Shown here one piece after another: positions 8,144 through 14,609 of a stretch of 39,544 nt of DNA; within the stretch, counting starts at the first letter, position 1; each line of letters opens with the position of its first letter. The notes under the pieces were generated by a model that did no database searches, was not told where the DNA came from, and saw nothing but the letters and a program-made list of their open reading frames with translations. Source of the stretch: Candidatus Melainabacteria bacterium (GTDB taxonomy: Bacteria > Cyanobacteriota > Vampirovibrionia > Obscuribacterales > Obscuribacteraceae); assembly GCA_003151275.1 (NCBI GenBank), contig PLXC01000105.1:55585-95128 (forward strand), read 5' to 3'. The position numbers and the translations under genes were made by a program.

Positions 8144-9109
8144 TTAGTGGGTGATGTCGGCGCCGGTTGGAGTTTTTCCAGCCGTTTCAACATTGACAGC
8201 TGGAGCGCCTTTCTTGTGAAACACATTCAATTTGCCAAACGTGCCGAATGTCTTTCCAACAATCCCTGGTTTTGGACCAAAGGTTACTTCCTTTGTCGAT
8301 TCAGCTTTCACTGCGGAAGGTAATTGTTTTTTTGATTCGGGGATTGCGGCAAATTTTGCTAAGGCATCAGCATTAGAATTGGCAACTGGCTTCACATCAT
8401 CTTGCTTAGACACTACCGGCACTTGCTTAGACACTATTGGTTCTTGCTTAGACGCTACTGATTCTTGCTTAGAGGCTACTGATTTTAGTTCATCATCTTT
8501 GGCAGAGGACTTACCTGTGAACGGTAGCCGATCAGCTACTGCATGCGTGCCATCTTTAATGTTATCGCCTGCGGCTTTGGCACCGTGACCGATTGCTTTT
8601 GGAATGACGGCAACTTTACTGCCCATTTTCTTGGTGCCGCTGCCGATCGCCCGAGCGCCTTTCATAAAGAAACTGCCGGAAGCTTTGGCGCCACTGGCGA
8701 TGCCGCCTCCGACTGCCTTCGTTCCCTTGACTACGTGATCGCCGGCCGCCTTGGTGCCGCTGACGACGCCAGAACCGGCTGACTTAAATTTATCGTTCAC
8801 ACCGGAAAGCAATCCAGAGCCGTTATCGACCGCAGTCGGCTTGGCTTTGGCGGCATTTTTCTCGGCTGGGGTTTCGAATCCGGGCATAGTAACGAAGGTG
8901 GTCGTTGATTGCGTTTCTTCTTGAGGCTCTCCGGCAGGCGCCTGCGACTTGGGCGCTTTGTTCAACAACTTGCTTGTCGGGGACGGAACGTAGTTATTGG
9001 GATCTAGTGAGGATCCAGGTGAACCTGGATTATTAGCGAGTGCAGCGGTGCACGTTGCCGCAAAGATGCAGGCAATGACGACCGGCGCGGACTGCTTTTT
9101 AGCTCTCAT
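8144..9109 (-). CDS. Secreted low-complexity protein with Gly/Ala/Lys repeats
   Basis: 321 aa, no recognised family. An N-terminal signal peptide is clear (MRAKK, hydrophobic core VVIACIFAATCTAALA, cleavage after ALA). Residues about 110-200 consist of degenerate 11-residue units such as GTKAAGDHVVKGTKAVGGG and GHGAKAAGDNIKDGTHAV, reminiscent of amphipathic 11-mer repeats in LEA-like or apolipoprotein-like proteins. This is followed by a short tandem SKQESVASKQEPIVSKQ region (DNA copies at 8398-8475). The rest is Pro/Ser/Lys rich and probably disordered. It is likely periplasmic or surface exposed. A minus-strand extended -10 lies upstream. Confidence 0.72.
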   Translation of the reverse strand: MRAKKQSAPVVIACIFAATCTAALANNPGSPGSSLDPNNYVPSPTSKLLNKAPKSQAPAGEPQEETQSTTTFVTMPGFETPAEKNAAKAKPTAVDNGSGLLSGVNDKFKSAGSGVVSGTKAAGDHVVKGTKAVGGGIASGAKASGSFFMKGARAIGSGTKKMGSKVAVIPKAIGHGAKAAGDNIKDGTHAVADRLPFTGKSSAKDDELKSVASKQESVASKQEPIVSKQVPVVSKQDDVKPVANSNADALAKFAAIPESKKQLPSAVKAESTKEVTFGPKPGIVGKTFGTFGKLNVFHKKGAPAVNVETAGKTPTGADITH

Positions 9110-9157
9110 CAGCTGTATTTCTCCCTATCGGACCACTAAATGGGCAAACTTTGTGTT

Positions 9158-9166
9158 GTTATAGCA
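9158..9166 (-). promoter_or_regulatory. Extended -10 promoter for the minus-strand secreted protein gene
   Basis: On the minus strand TGCTATAAC forms an extended -10 (TGn plus TATAAC) about 50 nt before the ATG at 9109. No good -35 is seen at 17 bp, as usual for extended -10 promoters. Confidence 0.45.
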
Positions 9167-9277
9167 CATGCGCGGAAGTGGTCATGAGCTCGTTAAGCGT
9201 CCGAGAGAAGAGCTCTATGGGTGTTTACAAGGACAAATCAGTTTTGTTAAAGGGAGTCAATAAACCGTTCAAATGTT

Positions 9278-9283
9278 TATAAT
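9278..9283 (+). promoter_or_regulatory. -10 box (TATAAT) for the 59-aa membrane protein gene
   Basis: A perfect TATAAT 40 nt before the ATG at 9324. The -35 region matches poorly. Confidence 0.45.
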
Positions 9284-9323
9284 GTCCCCATACACTTAAG
9301 TAAGAAATAGAAGGAACCAACAA

Positions 9324-9503
9324 ATGCATCCAGCCGATTACCAAACGCCCTGGGCGCTTTTCTTAATCATCGTCGCCGCATATATGGTGCTCAGTCTCTT
9401 TGTCTTAGGCGCAAAGAAGGTTTACTTTGAACCTTACGTCGAGAGCGAAGAACCTAAGAGCCCAGCCGAACCTGTGCCCGCATCCAATCCGCCAACCATG
9501 TAG
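9324..9503 (+). CDS. Small single-pass membrane protein (59 aa)
   Basis: Short gene with AAGGA (9311-9315) 8 nt before its ATG and a consensus -10 upstream. The product begins MHPADYQTPW, has one hydrophobic segment (ALFLIIVAAYMVLSLFVLG, about residues 11-29), a positive GAKK junction, and an acidic/proline tail (ESEEPKSPAEPVP). By the positive-inside rule the tail is probably cytoplasmic. I know no family for it. It converges on the Usp gene with a repeat-filled gap between them. Confidence 0.65.
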   Translation: MHPADYQTPWALFLIIVAAYMVLSLFVLGAKKVYFEPYVESEEPKSPAEPVPASNPPTM

Positions 9504-9592
9504 TGCAGCCGAGCCAGTTCATCGCAGCCGAGCAGTTCATCGTCCTCTCAGCCGAGCTAGTTCACTGGTGGGTGGGTGTTCACCGGTGGGTG
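9504..9592. repeat. Short tandem repeats at the end of the Usp gene
   Basis: Three imperfect copies of a unit like GCAGCCGAGCCAGTTCATC (9505-9554), then two copies of CACC(A/G)GTGGGTG-type sequence. The second set lies inside the minus-strand Usp coding region and encodes HPPVNT HPPVN at its C-terminus. Confidence 0.75.
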
Positions 9593-10036
9593 TTCTCTCA
9601 ACTTGACGATCTCAACTGAGCACGGCGCATGAGCAACGATAGCCTCAGAGACGCTGCCGAGCAAAAATTTGGTGAATCCGCGTCGCCCATGTGAACCGAC
9701 CACAATCAGGTCAGCCGGCCAGTGTTTGGCGATATCCAGAATGCGATCTTTGATATACCCTTCAACAACTTCAAGACTGACGAATTCAGCGCCGAATTTT
9801 TCCGTCAACTGAGCAGCGCTGCTATCGATCAATCCTCTCGCTGAAGCCATCTGCTCTTGTTGAACTTCAACAGCCAGCGGCACGTATGCTGTTTGCCAGC
9901 CTGCATATTCCGGATGAAAGGGCTCGACCACAGTCAGCACCTTGAAGCTGCTTCCCGCCGGCCATGGTCGCTCAAGTACCGCATCCAATGCTGCTTTTGA
10001 GTAAGGCGAACCATCAACTGCCAGAAGAATATTCAT
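9557..10036 (-). CDS. Universal stress protein (UspA family)
   Basis: 159-aa single-domain Usp, a cytoplasmic nucleotide-binding stress protein, usually a dimer. It starts MNILLAVDGSPYSKAAL and ends with GSHGRRGFTKFLLGSVSEAIVAH, the ATP-binding type signature (G-2x-G-9x-G-S), so it belongs to the ATP-binding subclass. The domain is complete by about residue 148. The remaining EHPPVNTHPPVN is encoded by a DNA tandem repeat and looks like a recent C-terminal extension. The gene stands alone, converging on the small membrane protein gene. The specific role is not readable. Confidence 0.92.
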   Translation of the reverse strand: MNILLAVDGSPYSKAALDAVLERPWPAGSSFKVLTVVEPFHPEYAGWQTAYVPLAVEVQQEQMASARGLIDSSAAQLTEKFGAEFVSLEVVEGYIKDRILDIAKHWPADLIVVGSHGRRGFTKFLLGSVSEAIVAHAPCSVEIVKLREHPPVNTHPPVN

Positions 10037-10185
10037 ATATATAGTTCTCGAGAAAAAAGATTGTGACGTAAGGCAAAATAGCTGATTGCATTATCCAACG
10101 TAACGTCGGCTTTGTCATAGCTTTCCCATGCAGCACCTACCCGAAGCTTTATCGCTTGCCAATGTAACGCGACCAGCAAATTTTA

Positions 10186-10225
10186 TTGACGCGCCTTATT
10201 CATTCAGCTAGCATGTTGATACAAT
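10186..10225 (+). promoter_or_regulatory. Promoter of the aromatic attenuator-DAHP synthase operon
   Basis: TTGACG (10186-10191) is a good -35 paired at 17 bp with TAGCAT (10209-10214). Slightly downstream TGATACAAT (10217-10225) is a perfect extended -10. The second choice predicts a transcript start near 10232, about 20 nt before the first leader peptide ATG, as expected for an attenuator. Confidence 0.6.
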
Positions 10226-10251
10226 TTGGCACTGCGAAAAAGAATATCGAA

Positions 10252-10302
10252 ATGCACAGCAACGGTTTTTATTACTGGTTTATAGAGGTTCACCTGGCGT
10301 GA
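10252..10302 (+). CDS. Aromatic leader peptide 1 (attenuator)
   Basis: A 16-codon frame: MHSNGFYYWFIEVHLA, stop TGA at 10300. Five of 16 residues are aromatic and contiguous (Phe-Tyr-Tyr-Trp-Phe, 10267-10281). Its 3' codons overlap the 5' arm of the hairpin at 10287-10296. By the trp/phe leader model, ribosomes stalled on the aromatic codons would leave that arm free to form an anti-terminator, while ribosomes reaching the stop would cover it and let the terminator form. The binding site is weak (AAAAAGAA). Codon content, position and overlap make chance unlikely, but the peptide is inferred. Confidence 0.85.
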   Translation: MHSNGFYYWFIEVHLA

Positions 10303-10365
10303 GTTAGACCCGTTTTGGTCCTCGCAGGTGAACCGCAGAAAGCTTCTGCGGTTCTTTTCTTTTTA
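10287..10365 (+). terminator. Attenuator 1: anti-terminator and terminator pair
   Basis: Anti-terminator: GGTTCACCTG (10287-10296) with CAGGTGAACC (10325-10334), 10 perfect bp, extended by GAG/CTC and GACC/GGTC inside. Terminator: GAACCGCAGAA (10330-10340), loop AGC, TTCTGCGGTTC (10344-10354), then TTTTCTTTTT. The two share GAACC at 10330-10334 and cannot both form. The strong T-rich tail supports intrinsic termination before DAHP synthase. Confidence 0.88.
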
Positions 10366-10377
10366 GAGCAAAAACAA

Positions 10378-10446
10378 ATGAAAACGACAAATTGGTACAA
10401 CAGCTTTTATTTCTTCACCAGCAGGATAAATCCCGGGCGGGCGTAA
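10378..10446 (+). CDS. Aromatic leader peptide 2 (second attenuator in series)
   Basis: A 22-codon frame starting ATG 10378 and ending TAA 10444, 13 nt after terminator 1's T tract. It contains NWYNSFYFF: Trp6, Tyr7, Phe10, Tyr11, Phe12 and Phe13, six aromatics in 22 residues. Its last codons overlap CCGGGC (10433-10438), which can pair with the downstream hairpin's 5' arm. This second leader should be translated only on transcripts that pass the first attenuator. The ribosome binding site is not obvious. Confidence 0.78.
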   Translation: MKTTNWYNSFYFFTSRINPGRA

Positions 10447-10515
10447 CAAGCATCATTGTTTCAACCATTACCAGCCAGCCCGGTACCAGGATAAGGACCG
10501 GGCTGTTGCGCTTTT
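10433..10515 (+). terminator. Attenuator 2: GC-rich hairpin with upstream competitor arm
   Basis: CAGCCCGGT (10476-10484) pairs with ACCGGGCTG (10497-10505), 9 bp, followed by TTGCGCTTTT. CCGGGC (10433-10438) inside leader peptide 2 is perfectly complementary to GCCCGG (10478-10483) and would compete with it. The T-run is broken by GCGC, so termination is expected to be weaker than at the first site. The hairpin ends 12 nt before the DAHP synthase AAGGAG (10518-10523). Confidence 0.65.
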
Positions 10516-10530
10516 ACAAGGAGTTCAATC

Positions 10531-11451
10531 ATGGAAGCAAAATTGGCAAGTAAGAAAGGGAATGACGACAAGTCGATCATTCAAGTCGGAAACGCCGCGT
10601 GCGGTGGCAAGGATCTGATGATCATCGGTGGACCGTGCACAGTCGAAAGTGAAGCGCAGATGGAAGCAGTGGCGAATCATCTAAAACATGGACCAGTTCA
10701 AGCTTTGCGCGGTGGCGTCTACAAACCGAGAACTTCTCCTTACGCCTTTCAAGGGATGGGAATTGAGGGACTGAAAATTCTTTCAGACATCCGCCAACGT
10801 CATGAGATACCGGTGGTGACCGAGGTTATGTCGATCGAGCAAATCGACGCTGTGGCTGAAAACGCCGATATGTTGCAAATCGGCAGTCGCAATATGCAAA
10901 ATTTCGAACTGCTCAAAGCTCTGGGAAAGGTGCAAACGCCCATTCTTCTCAAACGTGGCCTTTGCGCAACAATTGAAGAATTTCTCATGGCTGCCGAATA
11001 CATTCTTGCTTGCGGCAATCCCAATGTAATTATGTGTGAACGTGGTATTCGCAGCTTTGACACCTACACCAGGAATGTTCTGGATCTCGGTGCCGTTATC
11101 GCTCTAAAGCAACTGACTCATCTTCCCGTGATCGTGGATCCAAGCCATGCAGCCGGTAAAAGGGAGCTGGTAGCCGATTTAGCTCGCGCCGCCATCGCCT
11201 GTGGTGCAGATGGACTAATCATCGAGTGTCATCCTGAACCCGAAAAATCTGTGTCAGATGCTCGGCAGGCCTTGTCTTTGGATGATATGGTGGAACTCAT
11301 AATCAGCTTGAGACCTATAGCAGAAGCAGTTGGGCGCAGAATCATCCGCAATGACAAACGCCAATTTTCGATCGTGAATTCTTCCAACAAGCATGTTAAA
11401 GTCTCATTCGAAAAACATAAGTCGGGCAGCTTGCTGCGTAGACTATCCTAG
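10531..11451 (+). CDS. aroF: 3-deoxy-7-phosphoheptulonate (DAHP) synthase, type I beta
   Basis: Condenses phosphoenolpyruvate and erythrose 4-phosphate, the first shikimate step. 306 aa; motifs of the AroA(I-beta)/KdsA-like TIM barrel are complete: GGPCTVES, GVYKPRTSPYAFQG, QIGSRNMQNFELL, PILLKRG, CERGIRSFDTYTRN, VIVDPSHAAGKR and ECHPEP. There is neither an N-terminal ferredoxin-like/ACT-type regulatory domain nor a chorismate mutase domain, so no feedback site is visible and control probably rests on the upstream attenuators. AAGGAG lies 7 nt before the ATG. tyrA follows 43 nt later in the same operon. The last 11 residues (HKSGSLLRRLS) and the stop codon are encoded by a dispersed repeat, so the native C-terminus has been altered. 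The symbol aroF follows common annotation for this type. Confidence 0.94.
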   Translation: MEAKLASKKGNDDKSIIQVGNAACGGKDLMIIGGPCTVESEAQMEAVANHLKHGPVQALRGGVYKPRTSPYAFQGMGIEGLKILSDIRQRHEIPVVTEVMSIEQIDAVAENADMLQIGSRNMQNFELLKALGKVQTPILLKRGLCATIEEFLMAAEYILACGNPNVIMCERGIRSFDTYTRNVLDLGAVIALKQLTHLPVIVDPSHAAGKRELVADLARAAIACGADGLIIECHPEPEKSVSDARQALSLDDMVELIISLRPIAEAVGRRIIRNDKRQFSIVNSSNKHVKVSFEKHKSGSLLRRLS

Positions 11452-11456
11452 GATAT
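11416..11456 (+). repeat. Dispersed repeat family A, short copy inside the DAHP synthase 3' end
   Basis: CATAAGTCGGGCAGCTTGC (11416-11434) and AGACTATCCTAGGATAT (11440-11456) are identical to the two ends of the copy at 16938-17032, with a 5-nt centre here instead of 59 nt. The TAG stop of DAHP synthase lies in the palindrome ATCCTAGGAT. Confidence 0.88.
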
Positions 11457-11494
11457 AAGTAGATTTAGAGCATCCAGCATCGCCGGAAGATAAC

Positions 11495-12694
11495 ATGCGA
11501 AGAACGAAAGCGCCTCCGTCTAACAGCTCCAATTTGCGAGCGCAAACTCGACTGGGCGAAATTCGTACCCGCATCGATGAACTGGACAGTCAAATTGCCT
11601 CTATGTTAAATGAGCGCTTACAGTTGGCCGGCGAGTTGACCGAAGTTAAAGCGCAATTAGGTATGGCTATCAAGGATCGATCCCGTGAAGAGCAGGTGCT
11701 TGACAGGGTTTCCAAAGTCGGCGAAACCGAACAAATGCGCAACGCTATTCGCAACACATACGAACGATTGTTTGAATTAAGCAGACAAATTCAACAAGAC
11801 AATTCTATCGATCCATTGGTCACTACTTACTTTCCCCAGGTCACCATATTTGGTGTCGGCCTGATTGGCGGAGCGTTGGCTCGACTAATCAAAAGACGAC
11901 TGCCGGATACAAAGATAATCGGCGTCGATACAGAAGAAGTATTGGCGGAGGCCTTGGAACAAGAGCTGATCGACAAAGCGATAGTCGACCCCAAAGCGGC
12001 TTTGCAACGCTCAAGCCTGATCATTCTCGCTGCTTCACCAAGCCAGAATATAGAGCTGTTGAAAAATATTGCTCCGTTTTTATCCAGGCGAAAACTGGTT
12101 ATCGATGTCACCTCAACCAAAGGCGTGATTTCAAAATTAGCGGAACAGCTAAATTTGAAAGGAGCCGATTTTGTCGGAGGTCATCCGCTCTTCGGCAGTG
12201 AGAGAAGCGGATTAAAAGCGGCTTTGGACTTGAGTGTTGAAGGCAGCACATTTTGTGTGGTGCCCGGGGCAAAGTCTTCTGAAATTTCAGTGCGACGGTT
12301 GATCCGTTGGTTAACAACCCTCAGTTTTCGAGTTGAGGTTGTTGGCGCCCTGGAACACGATGCTGTCTTGGCGCGCACCAGTCACCTGATTCAACTCGTC
12401 GCCGTGCTGATCGGTTCACAAATTACGAAAGACCTGTCTGATGCTGACTTAGCCAAGTTTGCAAAACTTTCCGGACCGGGACTGAGACAATTCTCCAGGC
12501 TGATGAAGAGCCCACCTTCACTCTGGCAAGAGATACTCGAACAGAATAAAGATGACATCGTCGCTGCGCTTTCTGAACTTCAGTCAGGCATCGACGATTT
12601 GATTATTTCCATTAAGCAAAATCAGCCGAACGACGCCCGGTTGGAACAATTGTTCAGCGCAGCTGGCCGTTTACCCGCAGCCCTCGACTCTTAA
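11495..12694 (+). CDS. tyrA: Bifunctional chorismate mutase / prephenate dehydrogenase
   Basis: Converts chorismate to prephenate and prephenate to 4-hydroxyphenylpyruvate (tyrosine branch). 399 aa. Residues about 18-95 are an AroQ-type chorismate mutase (IRTRIDELDSQIASMLNER, then KDRSREEQVLDRV). From about residue 113 comes the NAD-binding dehydrogenase (IFGVGLIGGALARLI, DVTSTKGVI, GGHPLFGSERSG, EHDAVLARTSHL) with the helical C-terminal domain (LSGPGLRQFSRLM). It is the T-protein arrangement known from enterobacteria. No ACT domain follows. As PheA in this window has no mutase domain, this protein may feed both branches. It lies 43 nt after DAHP synthase. The stop codon overlaps the convergent gene's stop through TTAA (12691-12694). 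Confidence 0.95.
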   Translation: MRRTKAPPSNSSNLRAQTRLGEIRTRIDELDSQIASMLNERLQLAGELTEVKAQLGMAIKDRSREEQVLDRVSKVGETEQMRNAIRNTYERLFELSRQIQQDNSIDPLVTTYFPQVTIFGVGLIGGALARLIKRRLPDTKIIGVDTEEVLAEALEQELIDKAIVDPKAALQRSSLIILAASPSQNIELLKNIAPFLSRRKLVIDVTSTKGVISKLAEQLNLKGADFVGGHPLFGSERSGLKAALDLSVEGSTFCVVPGAKSSEISVRRLIRWLTTLSFRVEVVGALEHDAVLARTSHLIQLVAVLIGSQITKDLSDADLAKFAKLSGPGLRQFSRLMKSPPSLWQEILEQNKDDIVAALSELQSGIDDLIISIKQNQPNDARLEQLFSAAGRLPAALDS

Positions 12695-13836
12695 CGTTCT
12701 TCGCGTGTACGTTCCAAGCCCTTCAAGCGATCGTGCAACTGGCGCGATGCGGACAGCGTCGGCGAGAGCCACGAAATTGCCAGCACAACCAAAAGCAAAA
12801 AGGTCCCGACCGCCATGCCAATCAACCAGCCTGGCACTTTGTCACTGGCAGCGGAGCGAGCACTGTCATCCGACATAGCGGACATTGGGGGTGCGGAGCC
12901 GACGTTTGATGGTACGGCGACACTAGAGGAGTTAGATCTATCCCCTTGGGCCCGAGGAGCAGGCGCGGCTTGACGACGGGCCCCAAGCGGATCCGGAGTG
13001 GACACATGGTCGACTGCAGGCTTGACGGTTGCAACTACAGATAACGGTTTTGCAGGAGTCAAGACCGCATCCGTATGAGTTTGCGTAGGAATGGCGGCAA
13101 CCGCGGCAACTGGTTTTGGTTTAGGTGCCGCTAACGCAGCAACCGGTTTGGCTTTCGGCGCAGTAACGGCAGCAATTGGCGGAGTCTGGTTAGCGGCGGT
13201 AACATCGGCAATCGGTTTTGCCTTAGGCGCGCTAACGGCGGCAATCGGTTTAGGCTTAGGTGGAGTTACTGCGGCAATTGGCTTTGGTTTAGCCGCGGCA
13301 ACAGCAGCTTGCTTGGCTTGCTTCGATTTAGCCGGAGCGGTCGCGGCTACAGGTTTCGGTTTAGCCGCGGCAGCGGCGGCAGCAGCAGCGACTTGTGCAG
13401 CTCGTTTGGCAGCGTTTGCTTCCTGCGCTTGAGCGCGGACCGCCGCTTCAGCAGCTAGGGTCTTGGCACGAGCCGCACTTTCAGCAGCTTGAGCTTGAGC
13501 ACGGGCCGCGGTCTCGGCAGCGCGCTCCTCATTAGTGCGAGCCCCCTTCTTTCCTTTGGCAGCCTTGGTGGGCATAGCACTGCCGGGATGAGCAAGCTTT
13601 CGCAGGGCCGCAGCCCGACCGGCAATAGCTGGACCAAAGCCGGGATTTAGACGCAACGCCTTTTCGTAAAACATAACTGCAGTGTCGTAGCAGCCTTGCC
13701 GCGCCAAATTGTTGGCGATATCCGACTCTTCAGAAGCAGGACTCGCCCAAGCACCACATGGAGCCAGGCCCAGGACAACTAACGCCAGTAATGGAAAGAG
13801 CTTCAAGGGTTGCCTCTTTTGAACCCTATTCAACAT
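12691..13836 (-). CDS. Secreted/membrane-anchored TPR protein with Ala-Lys-Pro repeats
   Basis: 381 aa from the ATG chosen here; a TTG at 13851 overlapping the preceding TGA is an alternative. Signal peptide (LFPLLALVVLGLAPCGAWA), then one TPR-like unit (NNLARQGCYDTAVMFYEKALRLNPGFGPAIAGRAAALRKL). A long Ala/Lys/Glu helix and about ten degenerate 9-11-residue units of the kind PKPKPIAAVT form a stiff linker. Near the C-terminus is one membrane segment (LIGMAVGTFLLLVVLAISWL), ending with a charged cytoplasmic tail. The build recalls TonB-like or cell-wall-spanning proteins, but I see no TonB domain. It is the last gene of the sigma-factor operon. No function assigned. Confidence 0.75.
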   Translation of the reverse strand: MLNRVQKRQPLKLFPLLALVVLGLAPCGAWASPASEESDIANNLARQGCYDTAVMFYEKALRLNPGFGPAIAGRAAALRKLAHPGSAMPTKAAKGKKGARTNEERAAETAARAQAQAAESAARAKTLAAEAAVRAQAQEANAAKRAAQVAAAAAAAAAKPKPVAATAPAKSKQAKQAAVAAAKPKPIAAVTPPKPKPIAAVSAPKAKPIADVTAANQTPPIAAVTAPKAKPVAALAAPKPKPVAAVAAIPTQTHTDAVLTPAKPLSVVATVKPAVDHVSTPDPLGARRQAAPAPRAQGDRSNSSSVAVPSNVGSAPPMSAMSDDSARSAASDKVPGWLIGMAVGTFLLLVVLAISWLSPTLSASRQLHDRLKGLERTREER

Positions 13837-13847
13837 TATTACACCAG

Positions 13848-14609
13848 TCAAGCTTGCTTGGGAAAAACAGGCTCACTTTTCGCCGTACTACCCATTTCTT
13901 TAGTGCCCATTCCTGTTCTGAACCACGCGCCCATACCAAGAAAACACAACAAGATTATGAGTCGGATGCCAATGCGAGGCAGCACTCCAATCTGCGGAAT
14001 CATCAGCACGAAAGAGAGGAGGAGAGTTCCCAGAAAAGGAGCGCCAAGACGACCAAGCCACAGCCACTTGGACGACCCTGTTCGATTCAAACGCATGGTC
14101 GTCAATAGTGTCTGTCCGATTAGAGTGGCGCTGATCGCAAATCCAATCAAAAGGAAGAGTTCAAGCGCGGCTAAAGATAATAGGGCAAGCGGGATGCCGA
14201 TCTCGCTTACGAACAAAGCACGCGCACTGGCGACAAAGAGCAGACAGGCGACAATGCCGCACCAGAGGCTTCTCCAATAGCTGCTTGCGCAAGACCGACG
14301 AGCGCGCTCCAGCCTTGTTGGCATCAATTCGGAAACTACTAGAGTGGCGAAAAACAGAAATAAAAACGACTGCACCGGTGGTAGTGGCGTATTGGCCCAG
14401 TTGCGGAAAAAAAGTAACGGTCGCCTGCGCATATCATCTTTGCTTAAATCAGGCTGAAACTGATCGACAAAGTTTATTCCTTCAGTTGTAGCTTCAGCGG
14501 CTAAAACAATGGGGCACGTCGAGCACGAAAATATGATCGTGCCGACAACAATGAGGATCATCGTCGCCAATTTAGATTTGCTTTTGCAGACTTGCATCAC
14601 TTTTCGCAT
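13848..14609 (-). CDS. Polytopic membrane protein of the ECF sigma operon
   Basis: Up to 253 aa. The first hydrophobic stretch (LATMILIVVGTIIFSCSTCPIVLA) may be a signal peptide. A soluble stretch of about 40 residues follows, then four or five membrane helices, with cores near SFLFLFFATLVV, LWCGIVACLLFVAS, IPLALLSLAALELFLLIGFAI, APFLGTLLLSFVLMI and LIILLCFLGMGAW. The last four span a YIP1-like size, but I cannot confirm that family. The ATG at 14609 makes it overlap the anti-sigma gene by 38 nt; ATGs at 14597 and 14561 are alternatives, the last giving a cleaner signal peptide and no overlap. Its place between anti-sigma and TPR genes suggests a part in the same envelope response. Confidence 0.7.
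   Translation of the reverse strand: MRKVMQVCKSKSKLATMILIVVGTIIFSCSTCPIVLAAEATTEGINFVDQFQPDLSKDDMRRRPLLFFRNWANTPLPPVQSFLFLFFATLVVSELMPTRLERARRSCASSYWRSLWCGIVACLLFVASARALFVSEIGIPLALLSLAALELFLLIGFAISATLIGQTLLTTMRLNRTGSSKWLWLGRLGAPFLGTLLLSFVLMIPQIGVLPRIGIRLIILLCFLGMGAWFRTGMGTKEMGSTAKSEPVFPKQA

Noticed and set aside
10213..10302. Longer leader peptide starting at ATG 10213
   Set aside because: That ATG lies within or before the predicted -10 region, so it would not be in the transcript; no binding site precedes it.
10287..10360. T-box riboswitch before DAHP synthase (AGGTGAACCGCAG looks like the T-box core)
   Set aside because: The T-box core needs UGGN to pair with the tRNA end; here it is TGAA, and there is no room for a stem I. 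The leader peptide model explains the same bases better.
13091..13432. 113-aa Gly/Ala-rich plus-strand frame
   Set aside because: Antisense of the Pro-Lys-Ala repeats in the TPR protein; low complexity only.
13810..14280. 156-aa plus-strand frame
   Set aside because: Antisense of the polytopic membrane protein in the sigma operon; no binding site.
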